From Candidatus Sumerlaeota bacterium (GTDB lineage: Bacteria; Sumerlaeota; Sumerlaeia; SLMS01), in the NCBI GenBank assembly GCA_020850785.1, contig JADZDZ010000304.1:1-6248 (forward strand): DNA of 6,248 nt. The letters are read 5' to 3'. The notes beneath the pieces are model-generated. The model was not told the DNA's origin and did not search any database. It saw only the letters and a program-made list of their open reading frames with translations. Position 1 is the stretch's first letter. Each line of letters starts with the position of its first letter. Positions 1 through 5,442 of the stretch are shown here, piece by piece. Both the position numbers and the translations under genes were made by a program.

Positions 1-6
1 CCCTCC
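1..6 (-). promoter_or_regulatory. Shine-Dalgarno-like site for a gene beyond the left edge (possibly feoB)
   Basis: On the minus strand the window ends with GGAGGG, about 20 nt after the stop codon of the second feoA-like gene. This is a good ribosome binding sequence, so another minus-strand gene probably starts within about 10 nt outside the window. In most bacteria feoA is followed by feoB, the ferrous-iron permease, which makes feoB the obvious guess. An ATG at 16-14 is also present and opens a frame to the edge, but it has no ribosome binding site in front of it. The identity of the next gene is inference. Confidence 0.4.
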
Positions 7-26
7 AAAGTTTCATGCCTTATACT

Positions 27-263
27 TCATGCTTTCGTGTTCACTTTCACCGCGGCGGCATCCGCCCGGCGGAGCGAAAGGTTGTAGCCGCGGATTTGAA
101 TTTCGATGGGATCGCCCAAGGGGGCGAAGCGGATCACTTTGATGTTCTCCCCTTCGGTCATGCCCATTTCCAGCAGGCGCTGGACGAGGGCGTCGTCGCC
201 GGTAATTTCCTCGATCACGGCTTGGTCGCCGGGCCTAAGGCAGGCAAGGATCGTTAAGGGCAT
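27..263 (-). CDS. feoA: FeoA-family ferrous iron transport protein A (second copy)
   Basis: A 78-residue protein of typical FeoA length. FeoA proteins are small SH3-like cytoplasmic partners of the FeoB ferrous-iron permease. The sequence has the family layout: an LRPGDQAVIEEI first strand (residues 9-20), the RLLEMGMTEG signature near residues 29-38, then VIRFAPLGDPIEIQIRGYNLSLRRADA, in which the last strand and the LRRADA turn are characteristic. The ATG at 263 is chosen because the core domain begins about eight residues after it. The frame stays open to a TTG at 305, but that adds residues unlike FeoA. No clear Shine-Dalgarno sequence precedes the ATG. The gene follows another feoA-like gene after a 100-nt gap, and a ribosome-binding-like site follows it at the window edge, so it probably sits directly before feoB. 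The family is clear; the role as an FeoB partner is inferred from the family. Confidence 0.88.
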   Translation of the reverse strand: MPLTILACLRPGDQAVIEEITGDDALVQRLLEMGMTEGENIKVIRFAPLGDPIEIQIRGYNLSLRRADAAAVKVNTKA

Positions 264-363
264 GGGAAGGAGTGTCCCAGCGGGAAATGAGTGGCGTGAA
301 GGCAATGAGCAAGAACGGCGCGCTGTTCCGCGCGGGCCGATTCACGACACCATGGGAGCAGCG

Positions 364-633
364 TCAAGGGCGGCTGCAGGAAACCGATGGGTGCCCCAGC
401 ACGGAGACTCGAATGGCTTCGGTGTGGCTGCCGCGCAGCATGATGCGGGTTTCCCCCACTTGAACCGCGCAGGGGCAGCCGGCGGCCACCATACGCACCA
501 ATGCCCCGCAGCGAAATCCCATCGAGGCCAGACGGTGATTGTCGTCCGGGTTGCCGCAGCAAACGTCCTCAACGACAGCAGTCTGACCGGATTTCAACCT
601 GGCGAGCGGAAGGAGCTTTTCGAGCAGTTCCAT
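364..633 (-). CDS. FeoA-like protein, Cys-rich (first copy)
   Basis: An 89-residue protein with a FeoA/SH3-like core: LARLKSGQTAVVEDV (residues 10-24), RLASMGFRCGALVRMV (34-49) and VQVGETRIMLRGSHTEAIRV (57-76). The RLASMGF signature and the GETRIMLR strand match the FeoA pattern. It differs from the downstream copy in holding six cysteines (C25, C26, C42, C53, C55, C86), including a GCPC motif in the loop before the penultimate strand. The ATG at 633 puts the core about nine residues in. Upstream in-frame codons as far as a TTG at 744 give sequence unlike the family and cross the intergenic region. There is no strong Shine-Dalgarno sequence; an AGGAA lies about 15 nt upstream. Followed after 100 nt by the second feoA-like gene, it is probably co-transcribed with it. 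FeoA membership is confident. Whether the cysteines bind metal or sense redox state is inference. Confidence 0.83.
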   Translation of the reverse strand: MELLEKLLPLARLKSGQTAVVEDVCCGNPDDNHRLASMGFRCGALVRMVAAGCPCAVQVGETRIMLRGSHTEAIRVSVLGHPSVSCSRP

Positions 634-756
634 GGGAGGGTATTCCAAGTTTCCTGTGGCTAAAGAATTTTTATTCCCGCCAAACTTAAGGCCAGTTTCC
701 CTTACAATTGTTTGGTATGTCAAAGGGAGTTTGTGGGTGCTCAAACAACCGGGGCG
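634..756 (-). promoter_or_regulatory. Intergenic gap, likely promoter region of the feoA genes
   Basis: This 123-nt gap is clearly more AT-rich than its surroundings, especially around 664-720, and separates the oxidase operon from the feoA pair. Reading the minus strand, it includes TTGACA near 723-718 without a good -10 at the usual spacing, and a TAAAAAT stretch about 40 nt before the feoA start with only a weak -35 candidate. I see no terminator with a U-tract after the Cys-rich gene and no convincing Fur or MntR palindrome. The region probably holds the feoA promoter, but I cannot place it exactly, and read-through from the oxidase operon is possible. Confidence 0.3.
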
Positions 757-1038
757 CTACGCGGTGCCGCGTGCCATTTCTGCAAAGGGGCCCGGTTTGA
801 AGCATTCGCGCCCCTGCTGGCACCGGGCGTGATTGACCAAGGCACCATCGGGGCCGGACTGCGTGTTGGTCAGGCAGCACCAGTACCCCATGCCGAACTC
901 CACGTGAAGCAATCCGGGGCGTTCGTCCTCGCGATAGGTGAGCGACTTGCAACGCAGGTTCACGCAGCAGGGCTTCGGCGGAGCCTGCGCCTCCGCGTTC
1001 TCCGGATCATACTCCATGTCCATGCCGCTGCGGCTCAT
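757..1038 (-). CDS. Small Cys-rich protein of the molybdenum hydroxylase operon, function unknown
   Basis: A 93-residue protein with no signal peptide or membrane segment, so probably cytoplasmic. It has seven cysteines in three groups: CC at 24-25 with C30 (CCVNLRCKS), CC at 54-55 (GYWCC), and C73 with C79 (CQQGREC). Such spacing suggests metal or iron-sulfur binding, or disulfides. The first 20 residues are acidic and Pro/Ala-rich and look unstructured. Its ATG overlaps the TGA of the FAD-subunit gene as ATGA, with an AAGGA about nine nt upstream, so translational coupling is likely; this also fixes the start, because the open frame runs back to 1263 through the FAD gene. Proteins of this look accompany xanthine-dehydrogenase-like operons in other environmental bacteria as far as I recall, but I know of no assigned function. 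It takes the place where paoD, an XdhC-type Moco-insertion chaperone, stands in E. coli, yet shows no resemblance to XdhC. Maturation factor, electron carrier or metal binder are all guesses. Confidence 0.78.
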   Translation of the reverse strand: MSRSGMDMEYDPENAEAQAPPKPCCVNLRCKSLTYREDERPGLLHVEFGMGYWCCLTNTQSGPDGALVNHARCQQGRECFKPGPFAEMARGTA

Positions 1039-2000
1039 GCGGTGAAGTCCTTCCCGCAGGCTTTCAGAAGGGCGCGCCGCACGACCGCCTTCGCAATGTG
1101 AACGCGGAAGCCATTCTGCGTCATGGGCTGCGCATCCGCGACGGCGGCTTCCGAGGCCTGCTGGGCCAGCGCCTCGTCGATGTCGGCGCGGTCGCCAAGG
1201 AGGCTTTCCGCTGCGACTGCGCGAACCGGAATCGGCGCAACGTGCGCAAGCACCACGTTCCACTTCGTGTCCGCGTAGGTGGCGACGCAGGCGGCCAGCG
1301 GCCAGTCGAAGCTCTGCTTCTCCTTCACCTCCACGTAGGCGGATTTGTCGGGCAGTTTCGGCAGAAAAATTTCCGTGACGAATTCGTTCTGCGGCAGCTT
1401 GTGTTCGCGCATCACGTCTTCGCTGGGCCTGACGAAAAAGTCGCGCGCCTCATAGGTCTTTGATGTCCTGCCATCGCTCGCGACGAACTGCGCGCCGACG
1501 GCAACAAAAGCGGGTGCGATGTTCGACGGATGGGTGATGTGGCACGATCCCATGGGATAGATCGAGTGGTAGGTGTTGTCCCCGTTCACCGCGAAGCAGG
1601 TCTGTCCGCCCTTCCTCAGGCAGTCATATTCCGCGCGGCGAAAGTACCAGCAGCGGGGACGCTGCAGGATGTTGCCGCCAATGGTGGCGACCTCGCGCAC
1701 CTGAGGTGTGGCTGCGTTGTCGATGGAGTCCGCGAGCGCGGGAAATTTCCGCCGCAGCATTTCATTTTCCGTCAGTTCGCGCAACGTCGTCAGCGCACCA
1801 ATTGCGACGCCGCCATCGCGCTCCCTGATACCGCGAAGATCCTTCAGTTGAGCGATGCTCACGATGCGATCGCTCTTGTCGATGCGCTCCTTCATCATGT
1901 CGAGGAGGTCGATGCCGCCCGCCTTGATCTTGTATCCCTTTTCGAGCGCTGCGGCCAGCCCCTGCTTGTTTTCAGCGATGGCGTAGTTGAAGGACCTCAT
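1035..2000 (-). CDS. FAD/[4Fe-4S] subunit of a PaoABC-type molybdenum hydroxylase (PaoB-like)
   Basis: A 321-residue protein, the normal size for the medium FAD-binding subunit of the xanthine dehydrogenase/aldehyde oxidase family. The FAD-binding loop KAGGIDLLDMMK lies at residues 26-37 and the second FAD motif ATIGGNILQ at 105-113; the C-terminal part is the CO dehydrogenase flavoprotein C-terminal-like domain. Directly after ATIGGNILQ comes an insertion with four cysteines (C117, C127, C135, C153) ending in CHITHPSN. This matches the insertion that binds an extra [4Fe-4S] cluster in E. coli PaoB and is absent from ordinary XDH FAD subunits. FAD would receive electrons from the [2Fe-2S] subunit and pass them to an unknown acceptor. 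There is no signal peptide. The ATG overlaps the stop of the catalytic-subunit gene as ATGA and has an AGGAA-type ribosome binding site. The FAD loop has Ile where many relatives have Thr (AGGTD). Confidence 0.92.
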   Translation of the reverse strand: MRSFNYAIAENKQGLAAALEKGYKIKAGGIDLLDMMKERIDKSDRIVSIAQLKDLRGIRERDGGVAIGALTTLRELTENEMLRRKFPALADSIDNAATPQVREVATIGGNILQRPRCWYFRRAEYDCLRKGGQTCFAVNGDNTYHSIYPMGSCHITHPSNIAPAFVAVGAQFVASDGRTSKTYEARDFFVRPSEDVMREHKLPQNEFVTEIFLPKLPDKSAYVEVKEKQSFDWPLAACVATYADTKWNVVLAHVAPIPVRAVAAESLLGDRADIDEALAQQASEAAVADAQPMTQNGFRVHIAKAVVRRALLKACGKDFTA

Positions 2001-4075
2001 GCTGTCTTTCCTTTCTGTTCCTGCATCGCTTCCAACACGCGCTTTGGCGTGATGGGCAGATGGCGCACCCGCACACCCAGCGCATTCGCCACGGCATTGG
2101 CTATCGCGCCGGCGGTGGGAATGGTGGTTGGCTCCCCGATTGAACGCGCGCCCGTGTCCGTATCGCGGATGTCCAGAACGGGAACGATTTCCGGAATGTC
2201 CACGGGGCCTGCGATCTTGTAGTTGATGAAGTCCGCGTTCACTTGGCCGCCGGTGACAGGATCAAGAATTCGCTGCTCGAACAGGGCGAAGCTGATGCCC
2301 TGAATCACGCCGCCGCAAATCTGGTTCTCTGCGGTGAGCTTGTTGCAAATCTGGCCCGCCGCCTGAATCGCCACGACCTTCTTCACTTTCACGACGCCGG
2401 TTTCCGAATCAACTTCCACCTTCACGAACTGCACGGTGTCGGAGCTGCCGCCGCCCCAGTATTCCTCGTTGAAGCGGCCGTGGCCCACGACGCTCGCGCT
2501 GCTCATCATGGCGCAGGCATCCTTCCAGGGGACGCTCTGGTTGGTCGCGGGGTTGGTGAACACGCCTTCCTTGTAGGCGATCTTTTCCGGCTCGGTTTTC
2601 CAGACGGTCGCGAGTTCCTTCTTCAGTTCGGTCAATGCGTTTTCCGCGGAATCGCGCACGGCGGGCACCGTCATGCGCGTCGTCACGGAACCGCCGGAGC
2701 CGGGGCCGGGCGGGAAGTCGCTGTTGCCAACCTTCCCCGTCACCATCGTCCTCGGAAGGCCAAGATGCCACGCGGCGGTGTCTGTGACGACGGCGGAAGC
2801 GCCGGTGCCAATGTCCTGAATGCCGACACGGACTTCAACTTCGCCGGTGCGGTGAATCTCACAATCGGCGGAGCATTTTCCCTTACCATTTCCCCAGGAG
2901 GCAGCCCCGCAACCGTAACCAACCTTGATGCGTCCCGGCGTCGTGCCGTCGGGCTTGCGATCCTTCCAGCCAATCAACTCCGCGCCCTGATCGAACTGGG
3001 ATTTGCGGCGTTCGCTTGTTTCGTTCAGCTTCCGGAAGGCGACGGGGTCCATCTTCACCGCTGCGGCCAGTTCGTCCATCATTGATTCGAGCGCAAACGA
3101 TCCCTGCGGAAATCCGGGAGCGCGAAACGCCTGCGGCTTGCCGCCATTGAGCGACAGGTCATCTTCCGTGCGGACAATGTTGCCGAACTTGTAATAGTTT
3201 GGGTTGCGAATGCCACCGCCACCGCCATCGGCATCGACGGTGTTCACGAGGTGCACACGACCGCCGACAATTCCGCCATCATCCTTCACGGCGATCTTCA
3301 TGTATTGGATGGAGCCGGGGCGATTGCCGCCGTCGGAATGCTCCTCCCGGCGATTGAGGATCGCGCGCACGGGGCGTCCCTTTTCCTTGGAAACCCTGCA
3401 CGCCATCGTGCCTTCCGAGCCGAGACTGAACTTGCTGCCGAAGCCGCCGCCGACGAATTCCGAATGCACTGTGACCTTGCTGGCGGGAAGGCCCGTTGTG
3501 TTGGACACGGCATCCTCCTGCGCCATCACCGCCTGCGTGCTGACCCACGCCTCCGCGCTGTCCTGCCGCACGTCCGCAACGGTGCCGTGCGGCTCCAGAC
3601 AGGAATGCGTCTGCACTTGGGTTGTATAGGTGGCTTCGACAACCTTGACACCTTCGCCTTCAAAAATTTCCTTCAACTTCGCTTCGTCGGCCGCCTCTGC
3701 CTGCGGAACGCCCGCGTAAAGCTTCATGGGATTTGTGCGCGGCGGCATCATCGCGTAGGTGGCGTTCAGCGCCTCCATCGCATCCTCCAAGGCATCCTTG
3801 GATTCCGCGACGATGCGCCCCACGACGGCGCCGGCGTAGCTGGCCTCCTTCCCTTTTTGCACCTCAACGCTGATGACGCCGGGGATGGACCTCGCCTTCT
3901 GCACATCGGCCTCGGCCAGCAATCCCTTCCCGAAGGGGAAACGAATGGCGCGCGCGTGGAGCACCTTCGCGGGATACTGATCGGCGGTGTAACGCGCCAT
4001 GCCCGTGACCTTCTGCCGCACGTCGGGGCGTGGCAGGGTTTTTTCCATGGGGTTGTTCGCGGAGGTTTCGCTCAT
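1997..4075 (-). CDS. Molybdopterin-binding catalytic subunit of a PaoABC-type hydroxylase (PaoC-like)
   Basis: A 692-residue large subunit of the xanthine dehydrogenase/aldehyde oxidase family, slightly shorter than E. coli PaoC. The first about 110 residues form the a/b-hammerhead domain (RPDVRQKVTGMARYTAD, residues 16-32). Cofactor-binding and active-site motifs follow in family order: HSCLEPHG (157-164), EFVGGGFGSK (206-215), QAFRAPG (315-321), QDIGTG (420-425), GSGGSVTTR (459-467) and the C-terminal SIGEP, whose Glu648 is the expected catalytic base that activates the Mo-bound water. All are intact, so the enzyme should be active as an aldehyde or N-heterocycle hydroxylase; the substrate cannot be told. 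There is no signal peptide. The start is set by the ATGA overlap with the preceding [2Fe-2S] gene and by AGGAGG at 4082-4087, six nt before the ATG. The open frame runs back to 4402, but that part is the [2Fe-2S] gene read in another frame. A Gly-rich run (284-288) is a local oddity. Confidence 0.95.
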   Translation of the reverse strand: MSETSANNPMEKTLPRPDVRQKVTGMARYTADQYPAKVLHARAIRFPFGKGLLAEADVQKARSIPGVISVEVQKGKEASYAGAVVGRIVAESKDALEDAMEALNATYAMMPPRTNPMKLYAGVPQAEAADEAKLKEIFEGEGVKVVEATYTTQVQTHSCLEPHGTVADVRQDSAEAWVSTQAVMAQEDAVSNTTGLPASKVTVHSEFVGGGFGSKFSLGSEGTMACRVSKEKGRPVRAILNRREEHSDGGNRPGSIQYMKIAVKDDGGIVGGRVHLVNTVDADGGGGGIRNPNYYKFGNIVRTEDDLSLNGGKPQAFRAPGFPQGSFALESMMDELAAAVKMDPVAFRKLNETSERRKSQFDQGAELIGWKDRKPDGTTPGRIKVGYGCGAASWGNGKGKCSADCEIHRTGEVEVRVGIQDIGTGASAVVTDTAAWHLGLPRTMVTGKVGNSDFPPGPGSGGSVTTRMTVPAVRDSAENALTELKKELATVWKTEPEKIAYKEGVFTNPATNQSVPWKDACAMMSSASVVGHGRFNEEYWGGGSSDTVQFVKVEVDSETGVVKVKKVVAIQAAGQICNKLTAENQICGGVIQGISFALFEQRILDPVTGGQVNADFINYKIAGPVDIPEIVPVLDIRDTDTGARSIGEPTTIPTAGAIANAVANALGVRVRHLPITPKRVLEAMQEQKGKTA

Positions 4076-4710
4076 GCGACACCTCCTTTTTTGGCGCACG
4101 CTTCCACGGCGTCGAAAATCTTGCTGTAGGTGCCGCAGCGGCAGATGTTGCCCGCGAGGCCCTCGCGAATCTGCAGCGATGTCGGCGTGGGATTTTCCAT
4201 CAGCATCGCCGCGGAGCGCACAAGAATTCCCGGAATGCAGAAGCCGCATTGCGCCGCATCGTGTTCGCAAAACGCATCGACCAGCGGGGCAAATTTCGGG
4301 TCCTTGCCGATCCCCTCCGCCGTGACGATTTCCTTTCCCTGCATGTCGATCGCAAGCGTCATGCAGCCCGCCTGCGAGCGCCCATCCACGAGCACCGTAC
4401 ACCCGCCGCAGGAACCGCGATCGCAGATTTCCTTCGCGCCCGTCAGCGACAACTTCTCGCGAAGGGCGTCCAGCAGCGTTGTGCGGGGTTCGACGGAAAC
4501 CTTCCTCGCCTCGCCGTTCACCTTCAGCGTGATCTCAAGCGGGCCGCTGCCGATTTCCTTCAGGCCGGGCGTTCCCGCCTTGTCATCCTGAGCGAAGCCA
4601 ACGCTGGGAAGAATGACGGTCGCGGCGGATGCAACGCCGACCCCCTTCAGGAATCCCCTTCGCGAGGTTCGAAACGCGTTCCGCATTTCATCCTGTTCTT
4701 CGTCATGCAT
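4072..4710 (-). CDS. Tat-exported [2Fe-2S] subunit of a PaoABC-type molybdenum hydroxylase (PaoA-like)
   Basis: A 212-residue small subunit. The N-terminus carries a twin-arginine signal: SRRGFLKG at residues 16-23, then a hydrophobic stretch (GVASAATVILPSV) and a probable AFA-like cleavage site around VGFA-Q (residue 40). The plant-type ferredoxin domain binds the first [2Fe-2S] cluster with C96, C101, C104 and C116; the C-terminal helical [2Fe-2S]-binding domain uses C155, C158, C190 and C192 (CGFC and CRC). All eight ligands are present. It relays electrons between the Mo centre and FAD. As the only subunit with an export signal it probably carries the folded complex to the periplasm, as E. 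coli PaoA does. The ATG at 4710 has AGGAGG eight nt upstream; an internal ATG at 4686 would still keep the Tat motif but lacks as good a site. First gene of the operon; its TGA overlaps the ATG of the catalytic-subunit gene. Confidence 0.94.
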   Translation of the reverse strand: MHDEEQDEMRNAFRTSRRGFLKGVGVASAATVILPSVGFAQDDKAGTPGLKEIGSGPLEITLKVNGEARKVSVEPRTTLLDALREKLSLTGAKEICDRGSCGGCTVLVDGRSQAGCMTLAIDMQGKEIVTAEGIGKDPKFAPLVDAFCEHDAAQCGFCIPGILVRSAAMLMENPTPTSLQIREGLAGNICRCGTYSKIFDAVEACAKKGGVA

Positions 4711-4718
4711 GGTGACGT

Positions 4719-4724
4719 CCTCCT
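4719..4724 (-). promoter_or_regulatory. Ribosome binding site of the [2Fe-2S] subunit gene
   Basis: The minus strand reads AGGAGG with an eight-nt spacer (ACGTCACC) before the ATG at 4710. This is a near-consensus Shine-Dalgarno sequence and decides the start between the ATGs at 4710 and 4686. It lies only about 15 nt after the U-tract of the terminator upstream. Confidence 0.75.
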
Positions 4725-4739
4725 GATAGATGCGGCTGT

Positions 4740-4779
4740 AAAAAAAGAGATGAGGGCGTGGAATTCTTACGCCCTCATC
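4740..4779 (-). terminator. Rho-independent terminator between the DinB-like gene and the oxidase operon
   Basis: The minus strand has GATGAGGGCGT, a nine-nt loop (AAGAATTCC) and ACGCCCTCATC, a perfect 11-bp stem, followed at once by TCTTTTTTT. This is a textbook intrinsic terminator for minus-strand transcription. It begins about 90 nt after the stop codon of the DinB-like gene, so it most simply ends that transcript. It also ends only about 30 nt before the start of the oxidase operon, leaving little room for a separate promoter after it. It may therefore lie inside the operon's own leader and act as an attenuator; see findings. Confidence 0.85.
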
Positions 4780-4866
4780 AAGTGTGATTCTTGCGTCGCG
4801 GTCAAGCCTTCAACAGAAGGGAACAGTCACAATCTTCCGTGGCTGCCAAAACCGACGGAGCAACTA
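4780..4866 (-). promoter_or_regulatory. Gap before the terminator; possible weak promoter for the oxidase operon
   Basis: These 87 nt lie between the DinB-like stop codon and the terminator stem. On the minus strand the best -35 candidate is TTGACC near 4805-4800, with CTTGAT at a 17-nt spacing as a poor -10. If real, transcription would begin in the terminator stem, which would remove the hairpin from the mRNA. The match is weak and I give it only as the best candidate. Confidence 0.2.
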
Positions 4867-5373
4867 CTACGAGCCCATCGTTCCTTCGTCCGCCGACGGC
4901 CCGTAGATCGATGGACCCGGGATGTTGTTGAGGCGAAGGTAGAGGCCGAGTTGCGCGCGATGGTGAACGTTGTGGCTGAAAACAAATCCGCGAAGGGTCG
5001 CGATGCGCGGCATGCTGAAGACGGCGACGCCGTTCACCTTCAAGGTCCACGGCTCGAAAACGGTCGATTCCTTCATTTCCTTCAAGGCGGCGACGAAATC
5101 GCCCTTCAGCCTGTCATAGGCAGCCAGCAATTCCGCAGTCGTCTTGTATTCGGGGGTCTTGTAATCGGGCAACACGTTGAACTCCGACTGCTTCACCGTC
5201 ACGACGCCCCAATAATTGATCTCCACCAGATGCGCGGCAAGGTGCCCCGCGCTAAAGGATTTGGGGTGAGGCTTGTAGCCAAAGAGGCTTTCCGGCAGGC
5301 GCTCCAGCGTCTTGCGCGTGCCGATGCTTTCGTGCTCAAATTCTCCAACCAACCCATCAATCATACCACTCAT
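4867..5373 (-). CDS. DinB/YfiT-like metal-binding four-helix-bundle protein
   Basis: A 168-residue protein of usual DinB-superfamily length. These proteins form a four-helix bundle with a metal ion held by three histidines; some members (for example the bacillithiol and mycothiol transferases) are thiol-dependent transferases, while many have no known reaction. Here the first His is in HLAAHLVEI (H48, with H44 nearby) and the HxxxH pair is in FSHNVHHRAQLGLYL (H134 and H138), followed by the family's usual C-terminal IPGPSIYGPSADE. All likely metal ligands are present. No signal peptide, so probably cytoplasmic. The ATG at 5373 has GGAG seven nt upstream; an ATG at 5364 is also possible. It stands alone: about 70 nt after the preceding gene and followed by a strong terminator, so probably a single-gene unit unless co-transcribed with the gene upstream. 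Substrate unknown. A damage-response role should not be read from the family name. Confidence 0.87.
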   Translation of the reverse strand: MSGMIDGLVGEFEHESIGTRKTLERLPESLFGYKPHPKSFSAGHLAAHLVEINYWGVVTVKQSEFNVLPDYKTPEYKTTAELLAAYDRLKGDFVAALKEMKESTVFEPWTLKVNGVAVFSMPRIATLRGFVFSHNVHHRAQLGLYLRLNNIPGPSIYGPSADEGTMGS

Positions 5374-5442
5374 ATGCGTGCTCCATTTAGGGATGTTTTA
5401 AACCGAACGGAAGTGGAGCAAACCGCGTGCCCCAGTATGTTG

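Noticed and set aside
318..333. GC-rich inverted repeat (5-bp stem GCGCG/CGCGC with a 6-nt loop) between the two feoA genes
   Set aside because: The stem is short and no U-tract follows on either strand, so it is not a convincing terminator.
640..730. Possible Fur or MntR operator upstream of the first feoA gene
   Set aside because: The AT-rich stretch has no 19-bp palindrome resembling a Fur box and no symmetric MntR-like site; a comparison of feo promoters in related genomes would be needed to claim an operator.
1039..1263. N-terminal extension of the Cys-rich protein
   Set aside because: The extra residues are Arg/Gly-rich readthrough of the FAD gene in another frame; the ATG at 1038 forms the same ATGA overlap as the other operon junctions.
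1530..2222. A 230-codon plus-strand frame
   Set aside because: Antisense to the FAD and catalytic subunits, with no recognisable domain or ribosome binding site.
2243..4129. Long plus-strand frames at 2243-3085 and 3251-4129
   Set aside because: Both lie wholly or almost wholly opposite the catalytic-subunit gene, whose motifs are intact; their translations are Arg/His/Gly-rich and resemble no family.
4076..4402. N-terminal extension of the catalytic subunit
   Set aside because: The extra 109 residues are the [2Fe-2S] gene in another frame and look non-protein-like; the ATG at 4075 has AGGAGG six nt upstream and begins the normal family N-terminus.
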